Origin: Bradyrhizobium macuxiense
GTDB lineage: Bacteria > Pseudomonadota > Alphaproteobacteria > Rhizobiales > Xanthobacteraceae
Reading direction: 5' to 3'
NCBI RefSeq assembly: GCF_001542415.1
Contig: NZ_LNCU01000041.1
Span: forward strand, 109,429-173,428
DNA length: 64,000 nt
In this document: in pieces, positions 26,822 through 35,302 of the stretch
How the letters are laid out: each line of letters begins with the position of its first letter
Numbering within the stretch: the stretch's first letter is position 1
The notes under the pieces: model-generated
The model's database searches: none
What the model saw: only the letters and a program-made list of their open reading frames with translations
Told to the model about the DNA's origin: nothing
Position numbers and translations under genes: made by a program

Positions 26822-27343
26822 TCACGTCGACGCATCTTCAGCCGCCATCTTGGCGAGCTTGGCGATCGTGTTGATGTTGCGCGCGGTGCCGTTGGCGGCT
26901 GCGGGGATCTTCAGCTTCGAGCGGCCCATGCCGCCGCCATAGGCGACATAGATCTCGCGCTTGCCGATCCGCACCTGCTCGTCCTGCTGGCCCTTGATGT
27001 CCTTCAAGGCATCCTTCGCCGGCGGATCGTCGAGGAAGATCGCGACTGTGTAATTCGGTGGCGCCTTCGGGAACGGGTTGGCCTTCAGCACCGCGGCGAT
27101 CTCGCCGGCGCTGCGGACCACGACGCCGACCGGCTTGCCGGCATAGGCATGCAGCCGCTTCTCCAGCGCCGCCTTGACCTTGGCCGCGCCGAGCTTCGAT
27201 GAGAACACCACATTGCCGCTCGCAATGTAGGTTTGCACGTCGCCGAACCCTTCCTCGACGCACATCGCCTTCAACTCGGTCATCGGCAGCTTGCCGGTGC
27301 CGCCGACATTGACCGCGCGCAACAGGGCGACGTAACGGGGCAT
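26822..27343 (-). CDS. DUF1697 family protein
   Basis: 173 residues. The N-terminus PRYVALLRAVNVGGTGKLPM and the QTYIASGNVVFSS block are diagnostic of DUF1697. The C-terminus carries the usual NINTIAKLAKMA, typical of family members with possible DNA- or nucleotide-binding roles that are not established. It is 7 bp downstream of the GST gene and probably co-transcribed. Confidence 0.92.
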   Translation of the reverse strand: MPRYVALLRAVNVGGTGKLPMTELKAMCVEEGFGDVQTYIASGNVVFSSKLGAAKVKAALEKRLHAYAGKPVGVVVRSAGEIAAVLKANPFPKAPPNYTVAIFLDDPPAKDALKDIKGQQDEQVRIGKREIYVAYGGGMGRSKLKIPAAANGTARNINTIAKLAKMAAEDAST

Positions 27344-27350
27344 CAGGGTC

Positions 27351-27992
27351 TCACGTCAGCAGCAGGGCCATGCCAGGATCGCCCTTCTCCATCGCGCGCC
27401 GGTAGGCCGGGCGCGCGGCAACGAGGCCGACGTAGTTCCTGATGTTAGGGCAGCGGCCGAGATCATAGGGCAGGAAATAGCGCATGGTCGTCAGCGAGAA
27501 GCCGATCATGATGTCGGCCGAGGTGAACTCGTCACCGGCGAGATATGTCGCGTCGCGCACGCGCGCGTCGACCATGTCGAAGGAGCGATCCACCCGCGCC
27601 TTGGTCGCGACCAGCATCGGATTGTCGGCGGCGAGGTTGAGCCGATCGAGGATCATGTTGCGGCCCATCTGGGCCTGCAGCGTACCGTTGGCGAAGTGGA
27701 ACCAGTACAGGAATTGCGCGAAGTCGGGATGATCGGACTTCAGCGCCAGCCGTCCGTCGCCGTATCTGGCAATGATGTATTCGACGACCGCACCTGATTC
27801 GGCCAGCACCAGTTCGCCGTCGGTGATGACGGGTGCGGTGCCGGTCGGATGCAGCGCTTTGTAGTCGGCCGGCGCGAGCATTGTGACGGGATCGCGCGTG
27901 TAGCATTTCAGCTCATACGGGATCCCGAGCTCCTCGCAGAGCCAGACAATCCGCTCCGATTGTGACCTGCCGAGGTGATGGACGGTCAGCAT
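27351..27992 (-). CDS. Glutathione S-transferase
   Basis: 213 residues. The thioredoxin-like N-domain begins LTVHHLGRSQSERIVWLCEELGIPYEL, with the active-site Ser in the SQSERI block and the cis-Pro at TGTAPVITDG; ESGAVVEYI binds the glutathione gamma-glutamyl group. The helical C-domain has the N-capping FTSADIMIGF. The start is at 27992; the upstream Arg-rich extension is the antisense of a neighbouring gene. Confidence 0.92.
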   Translation of the reverse strand: MLTVHHLGRSQSERIVWLCEELGIPYELKCYTRDPVTMLAPADYKALHPTGTAPVITDGELVLAESGAVVEYIIARYGDGRLALKSDHPDFAQFLYWFHFANGTLQAQMGRNMILDRLNLAADNPMLVATKARVDRSFDMVDARVRDATYLAGDEFTSADIMIGFSLTTMRYFLPYDLGRCPNIRNYVGLVAARPAYRRAMEKGDPGMALLLT

Positions 27993-28005
27993 GTCCGTGC
28001 CCTTC

Positions 28006-28311
28006 TCAAGCGTCCTCTGTCTTCTTCGCGGGCTTCTTCGCCGGCGGCGGCTCCTCCAGCGCCTTCTTGATGGCGCGGGCATAGGCGTCAGCGGCGTTCT
28101 CTGCCGAGTTCTGCAACCGTTTGGCGGTCGCGGTCGCGTTCAGCATGGTGCTCTTCGCCATGAAGCGGAACCGCGCCTTGGCGTCCTTGTCCCTGGCCTT
28201 GGCGGCTCGGGCCGTCCACACGGCCTGGCGTTTCTTCGCGGCCGCCATCAGGGCCTTGGTCTGCGCTCTTGCGGTTTGCCGGATGACGGCGTCGAGGTCG
28301 GCTTCAGCCAT
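28006..28311 (-). CDS. Small Lys/Ala-rich helical protein
   Basis: 101 residues, strongly basic and alanine-rich, predicted helical along most of its length (ARAQTKALMAAAKKRQAVW, LNATATAKRLQNSAE), ending in a proline/lysine tail (EEPPPAKKPAKK). It resembles histone-like or nucleoid-associated tails by composition only. It precedes the GST gene by 13 bp in the same direction. No family is recognised. Confidence 0.6.
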   Translation of the reverse strand: MAEADLDAVIRQTARAQTKALMAAAKKRQAVWTARAAKARDKDAKARFRFMAKSTMLNATATAKRLQNSAENAADAYARAIKKALEEPPPAKKPAKKTEDA

Positions 28312-28410
28312 TCAGGTGCACTCATAAACTGGATGTGCGCCGGGAGGGGCGCACGGGTCTGGGAAGGGCGCTATCACTAGCGCACCCGGCGCGGTTTGAA
28401 CATGCGCTCC

Positions 28411-28435
28411 TTTGCGGCCGTCCAACGGCCGCAAA
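28411..28435. terminator. Strong hairpin between divergent genes
   Basis: TTTGCGGCCGT, loop cca, ACGGCCGCAAA: 11-base perfect arms. No T-run follows in either direction, so it may be a regulatory hairpin or a factor-dependent stop rather than a classical terminator. Confidence 0.4.
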
Positions 28436-28494
28436 GATTGTCTCCGCCCGGCGGCTCCGGCATAACTGGCCAGCCCTGAGGAGAGCGCCCGCGG

Positions 28495-29760
28495 ATGATT
28501 GCGCGGTTCAGTCGGCGCGACGTGGTGATGCATGCGGCGGCGATGGCCGCCGTGGGCACGATGGCAAATGTGCCCCTCGCGAGGTCGGCACCGTTCCGCG
28601 CCCTGCGGGATATCAGAGACATCGACGCGGCGCTGCAGGCCAGGGTCAACAGCGGAGAAGTACCCGGTATCGTCGCGATGGCCGCCGGCGCCCAGGCCAC
28701 GATCTATGAGGGGGCATTCGGCCTCCGCGCCCAGGATGCGCCGGCGAAAATGTCGGTCGATACCGTGTTTCGCATCGCCTCGATGGTCAAGCTCCTGACC
28801 TCGGTTGCAGCGCTCCAGCTCGTCGAGCAGGGCAGGCTGAAGCTGGACGAGCCCGCAAGCCATATCGATCCGAAGCTCGCTTCGCTGCAGGTTCTCATCG
28901 GCTTCGATGCCAAGGGCATCCCGCAACTGCGCCCCGCACGGCGGCCGATCACGCTGCGCAACCTGCTCTCGCATACGTCGGGCTTCAGCTATCCGTTGTG
29001 GGACGCCGACGTCGTGCACTACTTACGCGCTGCGCGATCCGATCCGGCGCTGCCGCGCAATGTGCTGATGTTCGATCCCGGTAGCCGCTGGGCCTATGGG
29101 GCTAGCCTCGACCATGTCGGCCGGCTGGTGGAGATCGCAAGCGGGGTGACGCTCGACCGCTATTTCAGGGATCACATCCTGCGTCCGCTCAGCATGAACG
29201 ATACCGGCTTCACGCTCTCCGAGCAGCAGCGCGCCCGCGAGGCGCATCTGCATGTCCGCCAGAGCGATGGCTCGCTGGCCGCTCAGCCGCTGGAAAGGCA
29301 CACGGTGCCCAGGATATTCTCGGGTGGCGGCGGCATCTATTCCACCGCGCCTGATTACCTCACTCTGCTGCAGACGCTCCTGAACGGCGGCAGCTTCGGG
29401 GGAAAATCGATCCTGCGGCCGCAGACGGTGGCGCTGATGGCGGCCAACCAGATCGGCGATCTCGACGCCGGTGTGATGAAGACGACCAATCCGGCGATCT
29501 CGAACGATGTCGACTTCTTTCCCGGCGTCCGGTTGCGCTGGGGCCTCGGCCACATGATCAACCTCGATCCGGTCGACGGCGGGCGCAAGGCCGGCAGCCT
29601 TACCTGGGCCGGCCTCTACAACACTTATTACTGGATCGACCCGGCGTCGGGCCTTGCCGGCGTGATCATGATGCAGATCCTGCCCTTTGCGGATGCACGT
29701 GCGCTGGCAACCTATCGGGCCTTCGAACGCGCGCTCTACCATGCGCGCGTTGCGACGTGA
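28495..29760 (+). CDS. Serine hydrolase of the beta-lactamase (class C) family
   Basis: 421 residues. A signal-like N-terminus (FSRRDVVMHAAAMAAVGTMA) with twin arginines suggests Tat export. The SxxK nucleophile motif appears as IASMVKLLTSV, and the YxN-type element as WAYGASLDHVG, with Ser replacing Asn. The third motif is near WAGLYNTYYWID. It is an esterase or D-amino-peptidase-like member rather than a proven beta-lactamase. Confidence 0.9.
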   Translation: MIARFSRRDVVMHAAAMAAVGTMANVPLARSAPFRALRDIRDIDAALQARVNSGEVPGIVAMAAGAQATIYEGAFGLRAQDAPAKMSVDTVFRIASMVKLLTSVAALQLVEQGRLKLDEPASHIDPKLASLQVLIGFDAKGIPQLRPARRPITLRNLLSHTSGFSYPLWDADVVHYLRAARSDPALPRNVLMFDPGSRWAYGASLDHVGRLVEIASGVTLDRYFRDHILRPLSMNDTGFTLSEQQRAREAHLHVRQSDGSLAAQPLERHTVPRIFSGGGGIYSTAPDYLTLLQTLLNGGSFGGKSILRPQTVALMAANQIGDLDAGVMKTTNPAISNDVDFFPGVRLRWGLGHMINLDPVDGGRKAGSLTWAGLYNTYYWIDPASGLAGVIMMQILPFADARALATYRAFERALYHARVAT

Positions 29761-29808
29761 TATAGCCGTCGACGCAGCCGCAGACCGCGCAGTCCAATTG
29801 AGGGGGCG

Positions 29809-30576
29809 ATGCGAACATTCAGCCGACGAAGCCTGCTTGCGGGCCTCGCTCTCGTCGCGGCGTCCCGTCCGCTTCTGGCGGCGACCGCCGAGAAGCTGAG
29901 CATCGATGCGCGCGATGAGCCCGTCGCGGTGAGCCGCTATATCTCCGCCGGCAGCGGCAAGCGTCCTGCCGTGCTTGTTCTGCACGGCTCGCGCGGCTTC
30001 GGTCTCAGGTTGCGCGCCTATGAACGCTACGCTGACGCGCTCACCGCCGATGGCATCGATACTTATTTCGTTCGTTACTACACACCGGCCGACGAGCATG
30101 CGATCGAGACGATGCACTCGCGCGAGAGCCGCGAGGCCTATGAGACCGCGCGTTTCGATGCCTGGGCCGCACGCGTCTCGTCCGTGGTCGCCACCATCTT
30201 GTCGCGCACGGACAGTTCCGGCCGGGTCGGCCTGCTCGGCTTCTCGCTGGGTGGCTATGTTGCCGCCGTAACGGCGGCGCGCGACGAGCGGGTAAATGCG
30301 CTGGCCGTGCTGTACGCCGGTATGCCGGAGAAGATTGCGCCACAGGTGAAGCATCTGCCGCCGATGCTCGAACTGCACGGCAAGGCTGACCGCAACGTGC
30401 CGCTCGCGGCGGGCGAGGCGCTGGTCAGGTTGGGAAAGTCGGTCGGCGCGCCGGCGGAGATCGTCACATATCCGGGGAAGGGCCACGGCTTCGACTTCGC
30501 GGACAACGATCCGACGACGTCCGATGCCGTCGGCCGCGTGTCCCGCTTTCTTCAGGCTCGCCTGAACCCGACCTGA
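29809..30576 (+). CDS. Exported dienelactone-hydrolase-type enzyme
   Basis: 255 residues. A Tat/Sec-like signal (FSRRSLLAGLALVAASRPLLA) is followed by an alpha/beta hydrolase with LVLHGSRGFG, nucleophile GFSLGGYVAAV (Ser), acid in HGKADRNVPL and His in YPGKGHGFDF. The Ser-Asp-His set is intact. It is 49 bp after the beta-lactamase-like gene and may share its transcript. Substrate unknown. Confidence 0.88.
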   Translation: MRTFSRRSLLAGLALVAASRPLLAATAEKLSIDARDEPVAVSRYISAGSGKRPAVLVLHGSRGFGLRLRAYERYADALTADGIDTYFVRYYTPADEHAIETMHSRESREAYETARFDAWAARVSSVVATILSRTDSSGRVGLLGFSLGGYVAAVTAARDERVNALAVLYAGMPEKIAPQVKHLPPMLELHGKADRNVPLAAGEALVRLGKSVGAPAEIVTYPGKGHGFDFADNDPTTSDAVGRVSRFLQARLNPT

Positions 30577-30604
30577 GCGGCACCGGTCGGCCGTGTCCCG
30601 GCTC

Positions 30605-31717
30605 TCACTCTGCGGTCGACCCCGGCGGCACCTTTGCGCCGGCAAGCAGCCCGGCCAGTTCCACCTGCCGTCTCAGCCCGGTCTTCGCCAGCACCGCCTT
30701 GAGCTGGTTGCGCACCGTTTCGCGGGAGATGCCGAACGCTGTGGCAATCGCATCGACGGTGCGTCCCTCGCTAATGCCGCGCGCGACGCGAGCTTCCGCC
30801 GGCGTCAGGTCGAACAAGCCCTGCAGCACCTCCGCCGTCGGCACCTCCGAAGGCACCACCGGGGTCACCATCACGATCGCCGATGCGCGGTCGAACAGGT
30901 CGTGCGCCGCGCCGTGAATCGGCACCAGATGCACGATCATTGGCGGGCGATCGTTCTGCGCCGCGATCGGCACCGAGCGCACCTCGATGCTGATGAGCCC
31001 GTGATTGAGCGCTGCCAGCGCCTGCGCGAACAGCGCGTCGGCAGCCGTCGATGCCAGCGCGAGGCGGTCGGCGCGATCCTGCATCACATCGGGCACCAGG
31101 CGGTCGAACAACGCATTGGCCGTCATCAGCCGACCGCCGTGCCGCAGCACCGCCGCGGGCAGCCCGAGCATCGCCAGCGACGCGGTGGCGGCCCTGGCGC
31201 GTTCCATGCCGAGCCGCGCCGACAGCAGCGCCGCACGCGCGAGATGGGGGCGCAGCGCGTCGAGCTGTTCGATCGCTTCCTGCTCGATCGGTCCGCGGTC
31301 GTAGTCGCGCTCGACGCTGTAAATCAGCACGTCGCCGCTCGGCACGGGGATCGCGGTGCCTGCGCCCCAGCCGAGCCCGCGCGGACGGAAGAATTCACGA
31401 ATCTGCAGGTCCTGCTGCACTTCTTCGGGAGAATCGAACACGTCGATGTCTCGCAGAAAGCCGGCATGATTGGCCGCGAGCAGCCGCGGCAGTCGTCCAT
31501 TCCGCTCGTGCCAGCGGCCCTCGACATAGGCGACGGTGTCGTCGTGCATGTCGGGTGACGCAACCCAGCGCACATCGTGGGGGTCGGCCGTCAGCAGCAC
31601 GATGCCGCGGGCGCGTGCGATGCCGCCGACCTTATGCAGGACTTGCGGCCACAGCTCCGGCACAACCGCGGCCTCATAGATCAACTCGATCAGATGCCCG
31701 TTCAGGTCGTTCTTCAT
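30605..31717 (-). CDS. LuxR-type HTH transcriptional regulator
   Basis: 370 residues. The last 60 residues form a GerE/LuxR HTH (LFDLTPAEARVARGISEG, IATAFGISRETVRNQLKAVLAKTG). The remaining N-terminal part has no named sensor domain but resembles the PAS/GAF-free long LuxR group of Rhizobiales. Start at 31717; an extension to 31765 lacks family support. It converges on the hydrolase genes, so targets are uncertain. Confidence 0.88.
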   Translation of the reverse strand: MKNDLNGHLIELIYEAAVVPELWPQVLHKVGGIARARGIVLLTADPHDVRWVASPDMHDDTVAYVEGRWHERNGRLPRLLAANHAGFLRDIDVFDSPEEVQQDLQIREFFRPRGLGWGAGTAIPVPSGDVLIYSVERDYDRGPIEQEAIEQLDALRPHLARAALLSARLGMERARAATASLAMLGLPAAVLRHGGRLMTANALFDRLVPDVMQDRADRLALASTAADALFAQALAALNHGLISIEVRSVPIAAQNDRPPMIVHLVPIHGAAHDLFDRASAIVMVTPVVPSEVPTAEVLQGLFDLTPAEARVARGISEGRTVDAIATAFGISRETVRNQLKAVLAKTGLRRQVELAGLLAGAKVPPGSTAE

Positions 31718-32208
31718 CGCTTGTTCCGGAAGGGTTGTTGCCCGACAGATATACGCGCCGATCACGGAAATATCTCGTTAGTGCGATTCGCCCTGGCGCG
31801 GGAGACCGGGAGAGTCCGGGGGCATGACAGCGCCCGCCTGCGGATTGCCGTGTCATGCCGGCTTTGTACGCGACTTCCGCTTCGATGCCGGCCACCGACA
31901 AGGTCGCCGACGCCAAGCCCAAGATCGTGCAGTAGAGGCCATCCCGTGGGCGTCGCATTCGCAGCAGACGCTGGCGACCACGCGCTACGCGCAGACGAGC
32001 TCCAGTATGTCGTGGATCGAACGTCATTGACGGATCGAAACGTTCTGAAGCGTGCAGAAACAAATCCGGCGGGAATCTCGCGGAGGCGAACCTGGAAACG
32101 TCGCACGTTTGCAACGTCGCTTGCGAATCTTCGACGATGAACATCGTTTAATTTGCCTCCCGATAAGTTCTCACGCCAGCTAGACAACCAGCGGGCGCGA
32201 GAGGACCG
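31718..32208. other. Intergenic region without a confident gene
   Basis: Short frames on both strands here show no family features. A 26-residue plus-strand ORF ending in KVADAKPKIVQ lies at 31856-31936 but has no RBS that stands out. Promoters for the LuxR gene (minus) and the next hydrolase (plus) must be here. Confidence 0.4.
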
Positions 32209-33345
32209 ATGATCAGCCGTAGGGCGCTGTCCGGATTGTTGATGACCCTGGTCGGGCCGGCCTCGATTGCCGGCAGCGACGAACTGGGGCTCGGCCATTG
32301 CCGTGGAGCATGCGCCAACGTCGACCTGCCGGCGCTTGGCTATGACGTGTTCTGCCGATCCTTCTTCGACCTCGCGGCCGGTGGAAAGTTGCGGGCTGGC
32401 GCAACGGGTCCCGAGATTCGAAGGGAGATGAGATCGCTGTTCCTGCAGCGCCGCCTCTACCGTCCGGCCAGGGAGGCGATGCAGATCCTCTGGCGGCGGA
32501 AGCAGGACGGCTTTTCCGTCGTGAAGGTCGAGTTCAATCTGGAATGCGGGCTACCGGTGAGGGGATGCCTCGGAATTCCCGACGAAGGGGTCAAGGGACT
32601 GATGCTGCTCGCTCACGGCATGGCCAGCACACCGGAGCGGTGCTTCGTCGACGATGATCCCGACTACATGAACGCCATCGGCAAGCAGCTGTGCCAGGAT
32701 GGCTTTATTGTCTGGTGCCCGTACATCGTCCAGATCGGGAATCAGGAAAGCCAGAACAACATCGCCGCGATGCTGGCGTCGCATCGCATCTCCGCGCACA
32801 ACGTGTCGTGCGCATCGATCGATGCCGGCGAGATCATCTGCAGGAGATTGACCGGACTGTCCGATCTGAATGTCGGCGTGTACGGCGCGTCCTGGGGCGC
32901 GTTTCTCGCGCTTCATCTCGAGGCCGCAACCGGACGCATGAGGCCGACCGTCGTCTCCGGATACATGCGCGACGAACGGAAGTTTCTGATGTCGCCGACC
33001 TTCAGCAAGAATCTTGGCATCGAGCTCGCGACATACATCCATTTCAACAACAGTCGCGCCAGATATGTCGGGCGGGAGCTGGCGAGCCTGATCTCTCCCT
33101 GCCCACTCTTCATCGAGCTCGGCAACCGCGATATCGCAAACTCGGTCGAGTACGGGCGGGAGGAGAAGTTCGCGGAGATGCGATCCGTGTACGCGTCATC
33201 CGGCCATGCGGACCTGATCGGCATGACGATTTTCGAAGGCGTGCACGAGGTCAATGGCAAGCGCGCACGGCCATGGCTGCAGGAGCGGCTGGCGTCGCCC
33301 GCCTATCAGGTCACGTCTCGCCTGAAGAACAGCATCGCCCTGTGA
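32209..33345 (+). CDS. Alpha/beta hydrolase-like protein
   Basis: 378 residues. A short hydrophobic N-terminus (SGLLMTLVGPASIAG) may be a signal or anchor. The core resembles abhydrolase/acetyl-xylan-esterase-like enzymes: GLMLLAHGMASTPERCF, nucleophile VYGASWGAFLALHL, acid in IELGNRDIAN and His in GVHEVNGK. The overall family is not certain. Its codon use is a little less biased than the neighbours. It is not linked to a nearby operon. Confidence 0.75.
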   Translation: MISRRALSGLLMTLVGPASIAGSDELGLGHCRGACANVDLPALGYDVFCRSFFDLAAGGKLRAGATGPEIRREMRSLFLQRRLYRPAREAMQILWRRKQDGFSVVKVEFNLECGLPVRGCLGIPDEGVKGLMLLAHGMASTPERCFVDDDPDYMNAIGKQLCQDGFIVWCPYIVQIGNQESQNNIAAMLASHRISAHNVSCASIDAGEIICRRLTGLSDLNVGVYGASWGAFLALHLEAATGRMRPTVVSGYMRDERKFLMSPTFSKNLGIELATYIHFNNSRARYVGRELASLISPCPLFIELGNRDIANSVEYGREEKFAEMRSVYASSGHADLIGMTIFEGVHEVNGKRARPWLQERLASPAYQVTSRLKNSIAL

Positions 33346-34066
33346 GGCGCTGCAGTCGCCTCCCGCACACCGGTCGCGAAGATCGGTAGACTCGCGATCT
33401 CGCGCCTGCTCTAGCGCGCCGTCTGGACAGGCAGGATTCGATCAGCGCGATCAGTTCGTGCCCCGGGGATGCTTGACTCCACTCAAATCCTGCTGCGGAA
33501 GATCGCAATCCGCGGGTACAGTGCGTACGACAATCCGGAGGCCCGCGAAGAATGGTTCGCGCGTCTTGCGGATTGGTCGCGCGGGCGTCATCCGTCTTCC
33601 GCATGTTGTGATCGACGGGCTCGAACACGCCACGGCCGCGTTGTTCGATACCGCTCTGGCTCGCTACCTCGGTATGGCCGTCGCGACGCCCTGATGACGG
33701 TCGCCCCTGAGATGCGCACGCGCCGCGATCGCTTGCGCGGCTGTACCGCGCCGAACCGAAGCCGCAGCTCGCGAGCATTTGAGTACAATTGCGTTTACGG
33801 TCGGTGTCCGCGCGGCGCGCCGTTCCGGCCCGCGTAGTCCGACAGACACTGCTATTCCTGCATGAACGCGATCGTCCGAAAGGCTGCTCCACGGGCACAG
33901 ATGCGGAACAAGGTCATCGGGTTACAGGATTGTCGGATCGGGCGCGTTATGATCTGCTGCAGCGCAGCCTGCCTATCCCTGATCTTCGCGGCCTGAAGGA
34001 ACTCGACCTCGAATTCGCTTCGTGGAAGCCGCCGGTAGCCCAAGGGTTCGAAAAGGGTTCGACAAC
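33346..34066. other. Region with possible gene remnants, nothing confident
   Basis: A frame from 33469 begins IAIRGYSAYDNPEAREEWFA and then becomes basic and repetitive, while another frame ends with HVVIDGLEHATAALFDTALA. Together they look like pieces of a decayed gene but I cannot name it. A regulator of the RND genes would be expected here. Confidence 0.3.
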
Positions 34067-35302
34067 ATGAATGGTACGGAAAGAGCGCTCGGTCGAACGG
34101 CAGGTCTTCTCGTATCGGCGGGATTGGTGCTTGCGGGGATCTCGGCCGTCGATGCCCAGATGGCTCCTCCGGGTCCCCCTGCCGTCGGCGTGATCGAGAC
34201 GATCAAGCGGCCGATCACCGAGTCCAATGAGTTTCTGGGGCGAATAGAAGCGCCCAATCGCGTCAATGTCGTCGCGCGCGTCACGGCGTTCCTGGACAAG
34301 CGGAACTTCGTCGAAGGCGCCGAGGTCAAAGCGGGCGATCTGCTCTATCAGCTCGAGCGCGGCCCGTTCGAGGCCGATCTGGCGGCGAAGAAGGCGCAGG
34401 TTGCTCAATTGCAGGCGACGCTGGTCAACGCCAAGCTGACCACGCAACGCGCACAAACCCTGATGAGCGGGCCGGCCGGCCAGCAATCGAACGTCGACGC
34501 CGCGGTTGCCAATCAGCAGAGCCTCGAGGCCCAGATCCAGGCCGCCCAGGCGCAGGTCGATCTTTCCCAGATCAATCTCGACTACACCGAGATCCATTCA
34601 CCGATCGACGGCAGGATTGGGCGCACCGCGGTGACCGAAGGCAACGTGGTGACGCCGAGTTCGGGAACATTGACGACGATCGTCAGCCAGGACCCGATGT
34701 ATGTCACGTTCCCGGTGTCGGTGCGCGAGGCGCTGACGCTGCGCCAGCGTTACATAACGCGCGGCGGCTTCAAGGCGGTCGTCATCAGGCTGCGCATGCC
34801 GGACGGCCGGCTCTATGACAAGGTCGGCGAGCTGAACTTTGTCAACAATACCATCGCGCAGAACACGGACACGATCACGCTGCGCGGCACCATCCCGAAT
34901 CCGACAATCTACACTTCGGCTGAAACCGGCGGCGCGGTGCGTGAGCTCACCGACAATGAATTCGTGACGGTTCTGCTGCAGGGCGTGGAGCCGGTCGATG
35001 TGCTGGCGATTCCGCGCGCGGCGGTGCTTTCGGACCAGGAGGGTGAATACGTCTATGTCGTCGGCGCCGACAACAAGGCCGAGCAACGCCGGATCAAGCT
35101 CGGGCAGTCGACATCCACCATTGCGGCGGTGACGAGCGGTATCTCGCTTGGCGACAAGGTGATCGTCGAGGGGCTGCAGAAGGTGCGGCCGGGCGAGGTG
35201 GTCGCCCCGGGGCCGGCCAGCGCGCTGATCCAGTCGAGCATGAAGGCCTCGGCCGAGGACAATGGTGGGGCCGGCGGCCAGAAGTCGGGCGCTAACCCAT
35301 GA
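34067..35302 (+). CDS. RND efflux periplasmic adaptor (membrane fusion protein)
   Basis: A 411-residue AcrA/MexA-type adaptor. The N-terminus [21 protein letters not shown] is a signal peptide. The lipoyl half-motifs ([27 protein letters not shown] and [20 protein letters not shown]) flank an alpha-hairpin with [15 protein letters not shown]. It ends in a membrane-proximal domain, [12 protein letters not shown]. It overlaps the pump gene by 4 bp, so stoichiometric translation is likely. Confidence 0.94.
   Translation: MNGTERALGRTAGLLVSAGLVLAGISAVDAQMAPPGPPAVGVIETIKRPITESNEFLGRIEAPNRVNVVARVTAFLDKRNFVEGAEVKAGDLLYQLERGPFEADLAAKKAQVAQLQATLVNAKLTTQRAQTLMSGPAGQQSNVDAAVANQQSLEAQIQAAQAQVDLSQINLDYTEIHSPIDGRIGRTAVTEGNVVTPSSGTLTTIVSQDPMYVTFPVSVREALTLRQRYITRGGFKAVVIRLRMPDGRLYDKVGELNFVNNTIAQNTDTITLRGTIPNPTIYTSAETGGAVRELTDNEFVTVLLQGVEPVDVLAIPRAAVLSDQEGEYVYVVGADNKAEQRRIKLGQSTSTIAAVTSGISLGDKVIVEGLQKVRPGEVVAPGPASALIQSSMKASAEDNGGAGGQKSGANP

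Noticed and set aside
29023..30645. 540-codon minus-strand frame opposite two hydrolase genes
   Set aside because: Antisense shadow; the plus-strand genes have intact catalytic motifs.
33458..33694. 78-codon frame ending in DGLEHATAALFDTALARYL
   Set aside because: Part of it reads like protein, but no start, RBS or family supports it, and the neighbouring frame competes for the same region.
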